NCBI GenBank assembly: GCA_012744475.1
Contig: JAAYBV010000031.1
Coordinates: 98,607 to 162,606 of the forward strand
Origin: Phycisphaerae bacterium
GTDB lineage: Bacteria; Planctomycetota; Phycisphaerae; Sedimentisphaerales; Anaerobacaceae
Direction: 5' to 3'
DNA: 64,000 nucleotides
The notes under the pieces are model-generated. The model was given only the letters and a program-made list of their open reading frames with translations. It was not told the origin of the DNA and searched no databases. The position numbers were made by a program, and so were the translations under genes. The first letter of the stretch is position 1. Every line of letters begins with the position of its first letter. This document shows positions 34,131-43,826 of the stretch, piece by piece.

Positions 34131-35528
34131 ATGATGGACAGACTTTTCAGCCAAACCGCGATCACGCGTCTGGCCGCGTTGGGTCTGGTGGTGACGATTC
34201 TCGTCGGCGGGTGCGACAGAGACTTGAGTCTCAGCCCGTCGAAGAACAAAGTCCTGACCGACGACGAGCGTATGGAGTGGTGGCGCGACGCGCGGTTCGG
34301 CCTGTTTGTGCACTGGGGCCTGTACGCAGTCCCGGCGGGAACCTACCAGGGCAAACGCGTCGACGGGACCGGCGAATGGATCATGAACAGCGCCCAGATC
34401 CCCGTCGGGGAATACGAGGAGTTCGCCACTCGCTTCAATCCGATCGGCTACGATGCCGACGAGTGGGTGCGTCTGGCGAAGAACGCCGGCATGAAGTACA
34501 TCGTGATCACGAGCAAGCACCACGACGGCTTCTGTCTGTGGGACTCGAAGATGACGGACTACGACGTGATGAATGCCACGCCGTTCAAGCGGGACATCCT
34601 CGCCGAGTTGGCGAAGGCGTGCAAGAAGCACAAGATCAAGCTGTGCTTCTACCATTCGATCATGGACTGGCACCACCCCGATGCCCAGGCGCCGTTCTTC
34701 CCGAACTACAACGACACGAGCCGCTCGAATCCGAACTTCGATCGGTACGTCGAGACCTACATGAAACCACAACTGGCGGAGCTGCTGGCCAACTACGGTC
34801 CGCTCGGCGTGCTCTGGTTCGACGGGGAGTGGATCAAGGACTGGACCGAGCCCAAAGGCAAGGCGCTGTACGCCTGGCTGCGCGAGCTGCAACCCGACCT
34901 GATCATCAACAATCGGGTGGGCAAGGGCCGCCAGGGGATGGAAGGTCTCAACAAAGGCGACGGCGAGTATGCCGGCGACTTCGGGACACCCGAGCAGCAG
35001 GTTCCGGCGACCGGGCTTCCCGGCGTGGATTGGGAAACCTGCATGACCATGAACGACACGTGGGGCTTCAAGTCCTACGACGAGAACTGGAAGTCCAGCG
35101 CCGAGCTGATCCGCACGCTCGTGGAGACCACCAGCAAGGGCGGCAACTTCCTGCTCAACGTCGGACCGACCCCTGAAGGCCTGATCCCGCAGGCCAGCGT
35201 CGAGCGGCTCGAAGCGATGGGCCAGTGGATGGCGGTCAACAGCGAGAGCATCTACGGCACGACCGCCAGCCCCATCGGCAAGCCCGAGTGGGGATACTGC
35301 ACCGCCAAGGGCGAGACGCTCTACCTGCACGTGACCGAATGGCCCGCCGACGGGAAGCTGTCGGTGAAGCTGCCGAACGCGGGCGCCGCCAAGGCCCACC
35401 TGCTGGCGGACAAGAAGAACAAAGCGCTGCCCGTGACGTGCACGGACAATCAGGTCACGGTCACGCTGCCGGGCGAGGCGCCCGATGCGGTCGTCAGTGT
35501 CGTCGTACTGACGGTCAACGCCAAATAG
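34131..35528 (+). CDS. GH29 alpha-L-fucosidase, lipoprotein
   Basis: A 465-residue secreted glycoside hydrolase. MMDRLFSQTAITRLAALGLVVTILVGGC ends in a lipobox, so it is anchored at a membrane outer face. The GH29 signature is complete: ARFGLFVHWGLYAVPAG, KYIVITSKHHDGFCLWDS, LAKACKKHKIKLCFYHSIMDWHHP and VLWFDGEW, where Asp231 is the expected nucleophile. A C-terminal beta-sandwich follows (about 385-465). It releases L-fucose from fucosylated glycans such as algal fucoidan or mucins (family knowledge). AAAGGAG before ATG 34131 sets the start (a GTG at 34110 is possible). Its place between groEL1 and groES, on the same strand, is unusual. Confidence 0.94.
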   Translation: MMDRLFSQTAITRLAALGLVVTILVGGCDRDLSLSPSKNKVLTDDERMEWWRDARFGLFVHWGLYAVPAGTYQGKRVDGTGEWIMNSAQIPVGEYEEFATRFNPIGYDADEWVRLAKNAGMKYIVITSKHHDGFCLWDSKMTDYDVMNATPFKRDILAELAKACKKHKIKLCFYHSIMDWHHPDAQAPFFPNYNDTSRSNPNFDRYVETYMKPQLAELLANYGPLGVLWFDGEWIKDWTEPKGKALYAWLRELQPDLIINNRVGKGRQGMEGLNKGDGEYAGDFGTPEQQVPATGLPGVDWETCMTMNDTWGFKSYDENWKSSAELIRTLVETTSKGGNFLLNVGPTPEGLIPQASVERLEAMGQWMAVNSESIYGTTASPIGKPEWGYCTAKGETLYLHVTEWPADGKLSVKLPNAGAAKAHLLADKKNKALPVTCTDNQVTVTLPGEAPDAVVSVVVLTVNAK

Positions 35529-35575
35529 AACCTCAGCAAAAGTAGAAACACTTGTTGGTGAAGGAGTAACTGGAT

Positions 35576-35866
35576 ATGAAGCTCAGACCATTGGATGACA
35601 GAGTGGTGATCAAGCCGTTGGAGGCCCAGGACAAGACCGCCGGTGGCATCTTCCTGCCCGATACCGCCAAAGAGAAACCCCAGATCGGCAAAGTCGTGTG
35701 GACCGGCCCGGGCAAGATTCAGGAGGACGGCAAACGCGCCTCCATGTCGGTCAAGAAGAACGACGAAGTCATCTACGGCAAGTACATGGGCAACGACATC
35801 GAGATCGACGGGCAGAAGTACGTGATCCTGCGCGAGAGCGATCTGCTGGGCATCGTCGAGAAATAG
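35576..35866 (+). CDS. groES: Co-chaperonin GroES
   Basis: A 96-residue co-chaperonin. [23 protein letters not shown] and [16 protein letters not shown] include the N-terminal strand and the mobile loop; [32 protein letters not shown] is the typical end. It caps the GroEL ring. GAAGGAG precedes ATG 35576. It is followed 68 bases later by groEL2 and so forms a groESL unit with that paralogue. Confidence 0.98.
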   Translation: MKLRPLDDRVVIKPLEAQDKTAGGIFLPDTAKEKPQIGKVVWTGPGKIQEDGKRASMSVKKNDEVIYGKYMGNDIEIDGQKYVILRESDLLGIVEK

Positions 35867-35934
35867 CACGTAACGGACAGGAGCAGCCCATCCCGGCCCG
35901 CCGGGAGGAACGAACTGATAGAGGAAGACAAACC

Positions 35935-37557
35935 ATGGCAAAACAACTGATGTTTGACGACGCCGCACGGGCCGAGCTGCGCGACGGCTTGAAAGAGCTG
36001 GCCGCCGCCGTCAAGGTGACGCTCGGACCGACCGGCCGAAACGTCGTACTGCACAAGAGCTGGGGCTCGCCCAAGGTGACCAAAGACGGAGTCTCGGTCA
36101 GCAAGGAGATCGAGCTGCCCCAGCCGTTCAAGAACATGGGCGCCAAGATGGTCAACGAAGTGGCCAGCAAGACCAGTGACGTCGTCGGCGATGGGACCAC
36201 CACGTCGATCGTCCTGGCGGAGGCCATCTATCTCGAAGGGCTCAAGCACGTGACGGCCGGCGCCAACCCGATGGCCCTGTACCGCGGCATCAGCAAGGCC
36301 ACCGCGGCCGCCAGCAAATTCATCTCCGACGTCAGCGTGCCCGTCAAGGGCCACAACGACATCGCCAAGGTCGCGACGATCAGCGCCAACAACGATGCGC
36401 AAGTCGGCGAGATTCTCGCCAAGGCGATCGACGCGGTCGGCAAGGAAGGCGTGATCGAGGTCGAAGAAGGCAAGGGCATGGAGAACGAGCTGACGGTGGT
36501 CGAAGGCATGCAGTTCGACCGCGGGTACATCTCGCCGTACTTCATGACCAACGCCGACACGCTCGAAGCGGTGATGGAGGACGCCTACATCCTGCTGCAC
36601 GAGAAGAAAATCTCCAACGTCCGCGAGTTCATCCCGCTGCTGGAGAAGATGGCCCACATGGGCAAGCCGCTGCTGGTGATCAGCGAAGAGGTCGAGGGCG
36701 AAGCCCTGGCGGCGCTGGTCATCAACCGGCTGCAAGGGGTTCTGAAGGTCTGCGCGGTCAAGGCGCCCGGGTTCGGCGACCGACGCAAGGCCATGCTCCA
36801 GGACATCGCCGTGGTGACCGGCGGACAGGTCATCAGCGAAGACCTCGGGCTCAAGCTCGAGAGCGTCGAGCTCAGCCAGCTCGGCCAGGCCAAGAAGATC
36901 GTCGTCACCAAGGACAACACGACGATCATCGAAGGCGCCGGCAAGAAGAAGGACATCCAGGCCCGCTGCGACCAGATTCGCGGCCAGATCGAGAAGACCA
37001 CCAGCGATTACGATCGCGAGAAGCTCCAGGAGCGTCTGGCGAAACTCACCGGCGGCGTCGCGGTCATCAAAGCAGGCGCGGCCACCGAGACCGAAATGAA
37101 GGAGCGCAAGGACCTGCTCGACGACGCGCTGCACGCGACGCGAGCGGCCACGGCCGAAGGCATCATCCCCGGCGGCGGCGTCACCTTCCTCAAGGCGATC
37201 AAGGAGGTCGAGAAGGCCAGGGCCAAAGCCAAAGGCGATGAGAAGACCGGCTTCGACATCGTGATCGGCGCCCTCAAGACGCCGACGGCGCAGATCGTGG
37301 ACAACGCCGGCGAGCACGGCGACGTGGTGGTGGCCCAGTTGCTCGAGAAGCTGGAGAAGGACAAGAACGTCGGCTACAACGCCAACACGGGCGAGTTCGT
37401 CGACATGGTCAAGGCCGGGATTGTCGATCCGGCCAAGGTCGCCAGAACCGCGCTGGAGATGGCCGCGTCCGTGGCCGGCCTGATGCTGACCACCAACGTC
37501 CTGGTCACCGAGCTGAAGGATGAGGACGCCGAACCGGTCGCCGGTTCCGTTCGATAA
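35935..37557 (+). CDS. groEL: Chaperonin GroEL, paralogue 2 (no GGM tail)
   Basis: A 540-residue chaperonin directly downstream of groES. It has all ATPase and apical blocks ([68 protein letters not shown]). The C-terminus ends in [15 protein letters not shown] and lacks the Gly/Met tail of paralogue 1. GAGGA before ATG 35935 sets the start; a longer frame from 35698 is a read-through of groES sequence. Multiple GroELs are common in Planctomycetota; the tail-less copy may have specialised clients. An imperfect palindrome with heptamer repeats lies between it and dnaJ. Confidence 0.97.
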   Translation: MAKQLMFDDAARAELRDGLKELAAAVKVTLGPTGRNVVLHKSWGSPKVTKDGVSVSKEIELPQPFKNMGAKMVNEVASKTSDVVGDGTTTSIVLAEAIYLEGLKHVTAGANPMALYRGISKATAAASKFISDVSVPVKGHNDIAKVATISANNDAQVGEILAKAIDAVGKEGVIEVEEGKGMENELTVVEGMQFDRGYISPYFMTNADTLEAVMEDAYILLHEKKISNVREFIPLLEKMAHMGKPLLVISEEVEGEALAALVINRLQGVLKVCAVKAPGFGDRRKAMLQDIAVVTGGQVISEDLGLKLESVELSQLGQAKKIVVTKDNTTIIEGAGKKKDIQARCDQIRGQIEKTTSDYDREKLQERLAKLTGGVAVIKAGAATETEMKERKDLLDDALHATRAATAEGIIPGGGVTFLKAIKEVEKARAKAKGDEKTGFDIVIGALKTPTAQIVDNAGEHGDVVVAQLLEKLEKDKNVGYNANTGEFVDMVKAGIVDPAKVARTALEMAASVAGLMLTTNVLVTELKDEDAEPVAGSVR

Positions 37558-37578
37558 CTAACCACTCGTGAGCGGTTG

Positions 37579-37781
37579 GCCACAGAGGACGCAGAGGTGC
37601 CAAGCACGAAACTCGAAATCCGAAATCCGAAACAGACCTGAAGCACGAAATTCAGATGACGGAAACGAGGCGCCCCGGGCGCGACACTGTTTTGAGTTTC
37701 GGGTTTTGATCCTTCGTGCTTGTTTCGGAATTCGATATTCGAATTTCGGATTTGCCCTGTGTTCTCTGGGTCCTCTGTGGC
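37579..37781. repeat. 200-bp imperfect palindrome with heptamer arrays
   Basis: Outer arms GCCACAGAGGA (37579-37589) and TCCTCTGTGGC (37771-37781) are perfect inverted repeats. Inside are heptamer-phased units on the left (AGCACGA, AACTCGA, AATCCGA twice, from 37603) and their inverted counterpart on the right (TCGGAAT, TCGATAT, TCGAATT, TCGGATT, to 37755). It fills the gap between groEL2 and dnaJ and ends 19 bases before the dnaJ ATG. Confidence 0.85.
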
Positions 37782-37800
37782 TGACTGTCTTTTAGCGCTT

Positions 37801-38940
37801 ATGGCCAAACGCGACTACTACACCGTCCTGGGCGTCGAGAAGAACGCCTCGGCCGACGAGATCAAACGCGCCTACCGTCGCCTGGCGATCAAGTATCACC
37901 CGGACAAGAACCCGGGCGACAAGGAAGCCGAGGCGAAGTTCAAGGAGTGCGCCGAGGCCTACGAGGTCCTCAGCGACGCGGAGAAGCGCAAGCAGTACGA
38001 CCAGTTCGGTCACGAAGGGCTCCGCGGGGCGAGCATGCACGACTTCTCGCGCATGAACGTCGAGGACATCTTCAGCATGTTCGGGTTCGAGGATTTCTTC
38101 GGCGGCATGTTCGGCGGTCCCGGGGGGCGCCGCCGAGCCAGCCGCCGCAGCGGCCCGACGCGCGGATACGACCTGGAAACGGGTGTGGAGCTGACGTTGA
38201 ACGAGATCGCGCAGGGGGCGGAGAAGACCATCGAGTTCACGCGACAGGATCGCTGCTCCGAATGCGACGGAAGCGGCGCCGCGCGGGGCAGCCAGCCGAG
38301 CCGATGCACGCTGTGCGGTGGCTCCGGGCAGGTCGCCAAAGGCGGCGGCTTCTTTCAGATGGTCTCGACCTGCCCGCAATGCCAGGGCTCCGGGCAGATC
38401 ATCACCAAGCCCTGCTCGAAGTGCAAGGGCAGCGGGCACGTGCCGCGCAAGCGCACCGTCACGATCAAGATTCCCGCGGGCGTGCACGAGGGCCAGGGCA
38501 TCCGCGTCGCGGGCGAGGGGGAGCCCGGCCAGGGCGGCGGCCCGCACGGCGACCTGTACTGCTACGTCCGCGTCAAGGCCCACGAGTTCCTGGAGCGCGA
38601 CGGCAACAACCTGATCGCGGTCGTGCCGATCAGCATGACCCAGGCGGCGTTGGGCGCGACGATCGACGTGCCCAGCCTCGACGGGACCAAGCAGCTCAAG
38701 ATCCCGCCGGGGACGCAGTACGGCAGCCTCTTCCGCATCCGAGGGCAGGGACTGCCCGACATGCGATCCGGACGCATGGGCGACCAACTGGTTCAGGTCA
38801 CGGTCGAGACGCCGGCCCACTTGAACGCCCGACAGGAAGAGCTGCTGCGCGAATTCGCCAAGACGGAGAACATCGACGTGTCCCCCAAGTCACAGGGTTT
38901 CTTTGAAAAACTCAAGCGACATTTCGGGAACCACGGATGA
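37801..38940 (+). CDS. dnaJ: Chaperone DnaJ (type I)
   Basis: A 379-residue type I DnaJ. The J domain occupies residues 4-70 with HPD at 33-35. A Gly/Phe-rich region (about 75-120, [19 protein letters not shown]) is followed by the four zinc motifs [24 protein letters not shown] and CSKCKGSG (about 155-220) and the two-barrel substrate-binding C-terminus. It stimulates the DnaK ATPase and delivers unfolded proteins. No good ribosome site precedes ATG 37801, which follows a palindromic repeat. The stop overlaps grpE by 4 bases. No dnaK is in the window. Confidence 0.97.
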   Translation: MAKRDYYTVLGVEKNASADEIKRAYRRLAIKYHPDKNPGDKEAEAKFKECAEAYEVLSDAEKRKQYDQFGHEGLRGASMHDFSRMNVEDIFSMFGFEDFFGGMFGGPGGRRRASRRSGPTRGYDLETGVELTLNEIAQGAEKTIEFTRQDRCSECDGSGAARGSQPSRCTLCGGSGQVAKGGGFFQMVSTCPQCQGSGQIITKPCSKCKGSGHVPRKRTVTIKIPAGVHEGQGIRVAGEGEPGQGGGPHGDLYCYVRVKAHEFLERDGNNLIAVVPISMTQAALGATIDVPSLDGTKQLKIPPGTQYGSLFRIRGQGLPDMRSGRMGDQLVQVTVETPAHLNARQEELLREFAKTENIDVSPKSQGFFEKLKRHFGNHG

Positions 38941-39569
38941 AAGACAAGAAGGCCAAACCCAACGACGAGAACGCCAGGACCACGCCCGAGGAACTCGAAG
39001 AGGTCCACAAGCAACTGGAACAGACGCAGGCCGAGCGCGACGACCTGCTCGGCAAGCTTCAGCGGGTCAGCGCCGACTATGCCAATTTCCAGAAGCGTGT
39101 GAGCCGGCAGGTCAGCGACTCGATCGCCTATGAAAAAGAGCATCTTTTCAAAACGCTGCTGCCGGTCCTGGACAACTTCGACCATACGCTCGAGAAGTCG
39201 AAGGCGGCCGAGAACGTCGACGTCGTCCTCCAGGGCGTCCGGATGGTCTACGACCAGATGCTCGGCATCCTCCGCTCGCACGGGGTCGAGGCCGTCGAGG
39301 CTCTTGGCGGGCTGTTCGACCCGAGTGTTCATGAAGCCATGATGCGAAGGGAAGACCCGGAGCGTCCGGACAACATCATCCTGGAAGAGTTTCAGAAGGG
39401 CTACAAGCTGAACGGGCGCGTCATCCGGCCCAGCAGAGTCATCGTTAACAAGCTGGCATGCACGGAGGCTCCGGCGCAGGAGGAACCGTCCGGCGAGGCA
39501 ACGGAAGAGCCGGATTCCGAGGCCAATCGGGAGGCCACCAACGATTTTGAGAGCACCGACACGGAGTAG
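38937..39569 (+). CDS. grpE: Nucleotide exchange factor GrpE
   Basis: A 210-residue GrpE, translated from the ATGA overlap with dnaJ. Residues 10-60 form the long N-terminal helix ([20 protein letters not shown]), then [31 protein letters not shown], and the C-terminal wing with [38 protein letters not shown]. An acidic tail of 40 residues follows. GrpE releases ADP from DnaK. The order dnaJ-grpE is the reverse of most bacteria. Confidence 0.96.
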   Translation: MKDKKAKPNDENARTTPEELEEVHKQLEQTQAERDDLLGKLQRVSADYANFQKRVSRQVSDSIAYEKEHLFKTLLPVLDNFDHTLEKSKAAENVDVVLQGVRMVYDQMLGILRSHGVEAVEALGGLFDPSVHEAMMRREDPERPDNIILEEFQKGYKLNGRVIRPSRVIVNKLACTEAPAQEEPSGEATEEPDSEANREATNDFESTDTE

Positions 39570-39574
39570 CGACC

Positions 39575-39898
39575 ATGCCAACGTATGAATACGCATGCGA
39601 CAGTTGCGGGCACGAATTCGAGGAATTCCAGAGCATCACGGCCAAGCCCCTTCGCAAGTGCCCCGCGTGCAAGAAGCCGGCGCTGCGAAGGTTGATCGGC
39701 ACCGGCGCGGGAATCATCTTCAAAGGCTCGGGCTTCTATCAGACTGACTATCGCAGCGACAGCTACAAGAAGGCCGCCGAGAAGGAGACCGGCGGGACCT
39801 CTGCCAAGAGCAGCGACAAGAAAGAGGCCAAGACGGAAGCCAAGACCGCCTCGACCGAAGCCAAAACGACGAAGGTTGAGAAGAAAAAATCCGCCTGA
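39575..39898 (+). CDS. FmdB-type zinc ribbon protein
   Basis: A 107-residue protein with the FmdB/CxxC_CxxC regulatory-type zinc ribbon: MPTYEYACDSCGHEFEEFQ, then KCPACKKPALRRLIG, then FKGSGFYQTDYRS (residues 1-65). The C-terminal 40 residues are a Lys/Glu/Ala-rich, probably disordered tail. Such proteins are named after a putative regulator of formamidase genes but their real role is unknown. It begins 5 bases after grpE with GGAG upstream, so it belongs to the dnaJ-grpE transcript. Confidence 0.92.
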   Translation: MPTYEYACDSCGHEFEEFQSITAKPLRKCPACKKPALRRLIGTGAGIIFKGSGFYQTDYRSDSYKKAAEKETGGTSAKSSDKKEAKTEAKTASTEAKTTKVEKKKSA

Positions 39899-39933
39899 CC
39901 CGTCGCACCTCGGGGGAACATCGAAGGATCCCT

Positions 39934-40608
39934 GTGCGAGAGACGCTCGCCAGAATCTGCTTTGGAACTCTGCTTGCCGTGGGCCTGTTGCTGACCGGCT
40001 GTAGTCAAGACCACCCGGTTGCCCGGCCCGAATCCGAGTCCACCGATCTCGCCGGCGACAGCCGCGAACCATCTGAAGAACCTCACGCACCGCCACGCGC
40101 GTTTGAGCAGAGCCCCCCTGCTCCCGTCATCTTCGTCGAGTACGTGGTGACACCTCATGACGTCGTCGCGCGGATGCTCGAACTGGCGCGTGTGGGACCG
40201 GAGGATGTGGTCTACGATCTGGGCTGCGGCGACGGTCGGATCCTCATCGCGGCCGCGAAGAATTACGGGTGCCGGGCGGTCGGATTCGACCTGGACCGTC
40301 TGCGCGTGGCCGAGGCGAGAGCCAACGCCGACCGCGAGGGTGTGGCCGATCGCGTCACCGTCGAACAGAAGGACGTTCTGAAGGCGGACCTGCGTGCGGC
40401 CACAGTGGTGACCATCTATCTCGGGACGGAGCTGAACCGCCGGCTCATACCGCAGTTGGAGCAGTTGCCGCCGGGAGCCCGCATCGTCTCACACAACTTC
40501 GGGATCGGGGATTTCGAGCCCGACGAGACGGTCCGCATGACCAGCCGCGAAGACCACGAAGAGCACCTGGTCTATCTTTGGACCTGCCCGCTCCGGAAGA
40601 CCCGATAG
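39934..40608 (+). CDS. Class I SAM-dependent methyltransferase with lipoprotein-type signal
   Basis: A 224-residue protein. Residues 1-24 (MRETLARICFGTLLAVGLLLTGC) look like a lipoprotein signal with lipobox LTGC. A Ser/Glu/Pro-rich linker leads to a Rossmann methyltransferase with motif I VVYDLGCGDGRILIAAA, acidic strand-2 end AVGFDLD and VEQKDVLKADL. The later part (LIPQLEQLPPGARIVSHNFGI) resembles the DOT1-like/histone-lysine-methyltransferase-related bacterial group. The GTG start at 39934 has AAGGA upstream. Exporting a SAM-dependent enzyme would be odd, since SAM is cytoplasmic; an internal start would remove the signal, but no good one is seen. It may be transcribed with dnaJ-grpE. Confidence 0.88.
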   Translation: MRETLARICFGTLLAVGLLLTGCSQDHPVARPESESTDLAGDSREPSEEPHAPPRAFEQSPPAPVIFVEYVVTPHDVVARMLELARVGPEDVVYDLGCGDGRILIAAAKNYGCRAVGFDLDRLRVAEARANADREGVADRVTVEQKDVLKADLRAATVVTIYLGTELNRRLIPQLEQLPPGARIVSHNFGIGDFEPDETVRMTSREDHEEHLVYLWTCPLRKTR

Positions 40609-40631
40609 GGATCGTATCTCTGCCTTCCGCC

Positions 40632-43600
40632 TCACGGACGCGCTGGAAGGCCGGGATCATCCGCGCCCGGCGAGCCATCCACCATGCTGCTCGCCTGCCA
40701 GGCTTCCTTCAGCGACCACACCGCCGGATCGGGGTCCGTCACATCAACCATCGTCAGGGAGAAGCCTCCGCCGTCGGTCACGTCGTACCAGTCGTCCGCG
40801 TAGGTGAAGCGGTGAATGACCGTTCCCGCCGCATCGACCAGTTCGATCGTCTCCCCGGCGTTGGCCAGCTTGCCGGCGTACTGACCCGCAATGGGCAATC
40901 CCGGCCCGCACCTGGCCTCGAAGGCGCCGACGTCGTCCACGACCAGGCAGCGCGCCCCGGGCGCCAGCTCGAAGCTGGGGAAGACGAAGTCGATTCCATT
41001 GGTAAAGCGGACGAGGTGGAGGTTGATCGTCTCGTCGGCGATGTTGGTCAGTTCCACGTACTCGGCGCCGGGGTCGTCAGCGTCGCCCGTGTCCATCGGG
41101 TGATACATGATCTCGCTGATGCGCAGGCCCTCGGCCACCGGGCCGACCGCGAACGTCACATCGTGGACGGCGCTCCAGACGCCGCCTTGCAGGGCGCGGG
41201 CCCGGGCCTGGGTCGACTCGGTTAGCACGACCGGGCCGGCGTACGCAATCGCGCCGGCGTTGACCGCGCCGCCCGGCAGGCGGGGATCGCTGCCGTCGAG
41301 TGTGTAGTAGATATTCCCGGCGGGCGCCGTCATCACGAGGTCAAAGCCGCTCTCGACCGCCCCGCCGTGCTGGTTGAATGTCGGCGCCTCGACGCTCGGA
41401 TACCAGCCTTTGGTCTTGAACTGGGCCAGGACAATGTCCGTGCGCTTCGGGAAATAGTCGTTGAGCAGGAAACGCACCTGGGGCAGCCAGTCGTCGTCTT
41501 TGGTGCGCGGCTTGGTGACCTTCGCATCGCCCCAACGGGCGGACTCGGCGATGATCGCCAGGTCGATGGTGTCCTTGCGGGCGGTCAGCAGGCTCGCGGC
41601 AACCGGCGGTGTCATGACGCCGTCGTTGAAGAAGTGCTTGTAGACGCGGTCGGCGAATCGCATCCTGTACTCGCGGTGCGCGACAAGCTGCTGATGCAGC
41701 CATTGCGGGTTGAAGTACTGCGCCTGCTGGCCGACGCTGTAGGGGCCCGTGCGGTTCTCGTTGACGTTGAACATCGTGTGCTCGCAGTCGTGCCGGAAGA
41801 ACTTGAAGCCGTCGGGACTCGTGCGGTTGTAGACGGCGTAGAAGTTGTTCGGGCGGCTGTTCTGGAGGAAGCTCGAGATCGGCGCATCGAGATCGCCGAC
41901 GTAGAACGTGCAGATCATGTAGTCGATGAGATTGTCCACGTCGACGAGCCGCTCATACGCCGGGTCGGGTGTGCCGTCGGGACCGAACCCCTGGACCTGG
42001 TAATACGCCGCATCGGTGCCGAAGCCTTTCGAGGCGGCCTGCCAAAGGCGATTGTACGCATCCAGATTTCCGTCAGTGGTGTGGATCGTGTAGGGCGCGC
42101 CCGGTCCGGCATCGACCTTGGCCACGTCGTAGTCCTCCACATCGCCCCCGAAATACGATGCCGCATAGCGCGCCTCGGAGCGTTCCTGGGTCTGGTAGAT
42201 GCCCCAGTACTGGCCGTTGAGATACAGGTGGTAGTATCGGCTCCTCGTGTAGGGCCGGCCTGTGGCGCCCTGCAGATCGCGGCTGAACACGTCGCGCAGC
42301 AGGCTGTTCTTACTGCCGTTGTCGTCGCCCATGCTGCCCTTGAAGGCCCACGAGTAGTTCTGCTCGGCCCGCAGGTCCACCTTCTCGAATTCGTCGACCC
42401 CTTCGTCCTCGAACAGCGGGTACTTGAGCCTGGACGCTCCGTACTCGGCCCGGAAGAACAGGCGGAACCCGTGCTTGGCGTTGTCGCCCTGCCGGCCGTA
42501 GCCGCCGCGAATCCGCAGGCCCGCGTCGATCTGGAATCCCTCGGTTCCGTCCGGATAGATCATTTCGACGGAGACCGGCCGCTCCCACGCAATGCCGTCC
42601 TGCAAGGCATTGACGTAGATTCCGGTGCTCGCATGGAACAGGTTGGCCAGGGGCGTCACCAGCGAGATCGACGGCAGTGACAGCAGCGCATCATCGACCA
42701 GGTCCCTGTACCTGGGGTCGTTGACCACCTCGGGGTCCATGCCGTAGTCGATGACCTGTCCGCCGCCCATGCCCGGAAACCAACCGCCGCCCGGGAAGCC
42801 GCCGAATGACGCGGCGGGCGAGGGCCAGCCTGTCCCCGGACTCTGGCCGCTGGGCGACTGAATCACCACATCCGCGACGAAGATATAAGTCTGCGTGCCG
42901 ATGGGCGAAGGCTTCCATCCGTCCCTCCTGGCGATGGCCCGCAGGCAGGTAGTGCGGCGAATCTCGATCGGTCCCTTGTAGATCAGACCCGAGAGGGCGC
43001 GTCCTCCGGGCTGACCAGGATTCTCCGCGTCCAGAGTGTAATATATCGTCGTCTCCGGCGTGGGCGTGCTCAGGGTGACGGTGAAAGGCTCATCGTGGAA
43101 GCCGCGCTCATGGCTGAATTCGACCGGCTCGACGAGCCCTTCGTAGGCCCCCTCGTTCGCGGCGCCTGGCGTCGGCTCGGCGAAGAACTGCCACGCCCCC
43201 TGGCCGTCGGGGTAGCGGCCATACGACAGGTCCATTACCAGCGCCGGAAAGCTCACGCCGTCGATCGGGGTCGCGCCGTCGGCGGCAAACAGGCCGACGA
43301 ACTCACCGGCGGCAGCGAGCTTGAAACTCGCGTGCAACCCCTCGTCGCTGGTGTCGCCGTCGGCCCAGATCACCACGTATCCCTGGGGCGGCACGGTCGT
43401 CAAGGCCGGGATGCCGGCGGGCACCTGCCACATGGCAGGCTCGTTCGGATCGTCGCTCAGGTACAGGCCCGCCAGATCGACCGGCGCATCCCCATAGTTG
43501 TAGATCTCGATCCAGTCGTCGTACTGGCCCTGGGGGTCCTGGCCGGCCGCTCCGTTGGACGCGACAATCTCGTTGATCGCCAAGGGGACACCCTCCTGAG

Positions 43601-43676
43601 CGGCCAGACGGCCTGCCCCCGCCAGGGCGACGCAGACTGCCACCCCCATCACGGCCAGTTTCGACGATCGGAACAT
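40632..43676 (-). CDS. Secreted CotH-kinase / lamin-tail-domain protein
   Basis: A 1014-residue exported protein. ATG 43676 has AGGAG 7 bases upstream and starts a signal peptide (MFRSSKLAVMGVAVCVALAG); an ATG six codons earlier has no site. Residues about 30-180 are a lamin-tail (LTD) domain (INEIVASNGA, DWIEIYNYGDAPVDLAGLYLSDD). An FN3/CHB_HEX-like domain follows (FTVTLSTPTPETTIYYTLD). The CotH kinase-like domain spans about 330-700 (LRIRGGYGR, YHLYLNGQYWGIYQTQERS, FFRHDCEHTMF). A second TIYYTLDGSDP-type module and a second LTD (ISEIMYHPMDTGDADDPGAEYVELTN) complete it. CotH-like proteins phosphorylate coat or surface proteins in Bacillus; here a cell-surface role is likely. Confidence 0.92.
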   Translation of the reverse strand: MFRSSKLAVMGVAVCVALAGAGRLAAQEGVPLAINEIVASNGAAGQDPQGQYDDWIEIYNYGDAPVDLAGLYLSDDPNEPAMWQVPAGIPALTTVPPQGYVVIWADGDTSDEGLHASFKLAAAGEFVGLFAADGATPIDGVSFPALVMDLSYGRYPDGQGAWQFFAEPTPGAANEGAYEGLVEPVEFSHERGFHDEPFTVTLSTPTPETTIYYTLDAENPGQPGGRALSGLIYKGPIEIRRTTCLRAIARRDGWKPSPIGTQTYIFVADVVIQSPSGQSPGTGWPSPAASFGGFPGGGWFPGMGGGQVIDYGMDPEVVNDPRYRDLVDDALLSLPSISLVTPLANLFHASTGIYVNALQDGIAWERPVSVEMIYPDGTEGFQIDAGLRIRGGYGRQGDNAKHGFRLFFRAEYGASRLKYPLFEDEGVDEFEKVDLRAEQNYSWAFKGSMGDDNGSKNSLLRDVFSRDLQGATGRPYTRSRYYHLYLNGQYWGIYQTQERSEARYAASYFGGDVEDYDVAKVDAGPGAPYTIHTTDGNLDAYNRLWQAASKGFGTDAAYYQVQGFGPDGTPDPAYERLVDVDNLIDYMICTFYVGDLDAPISSFLQNSRPNNFYAVYNRTSPDGFKFFRHDCEHTMFNVNENRTGPYSVGQQAQYFNPQWLHQQLVAHREYRMRFADRVYKHFFNDGVMTPPVAASLLTARKDTIDLAIIAESARWGDAKVTKPRTKDDDWLPQVRFLLNDYFPKRTDIVLAQFKTKGWYPSVEAPTFNQHGGAVESGFDLVMTAPAGNIYYTLDGSDPRLPGGAVNAGAIAYAGPVVLTESTQARARALQGGVWSAVHDVTFAVGPVAEGLRISEIMYHPMDTGDADDPGAEYVELTNIADETINLHLVRFTNGIDFVFPSFELAPGARCLVVDDVGAFEARCGPGLPIAGQYAGKLANAGETIELVDAAGTVIHRFTYADDWYDVTDGGGFSLTMVDVTDPDPAVWSLKEAWQASSMVDGSPGADDPGLPARP

Positions 43677-43793
43677 GCTCAATCTCCTCTGCATCAGATA
43701 TGTAGCGGCCGGGTCAGCATGGGCACAGAGTATGCCCGCCCACGACCCACACGTGGAAGGTGGTCCGCCTTAGCGGGCTGGTTACACGCGGAA

Positions 43794-43823
43794 GCGAGCA
43801 ATTCCTGAGACATTCCTGCTCGC
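43794..43823 (-). terminator. Possible terminator of the EF-hand-like gene
   Basis: Inverted arms GCGAGCA (43794-43800) and TGCTCGC (43817-43823) with a 16-base loop begin 4 bases after the stop at 43827 (minus strand). No T-run follows, so this is weak. Confidence 0.35.
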
Positions 43824-43826
43824 AGC

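Noticed and set aside
32387..34249. Long minus-strand open frame over groEL1 (and similar ones over groEL2 and 47631-49391)
   Set aside because: The opposite strand encodes unmistakable GroEL or amidohydrolase; the antisense translations are low-complexity.
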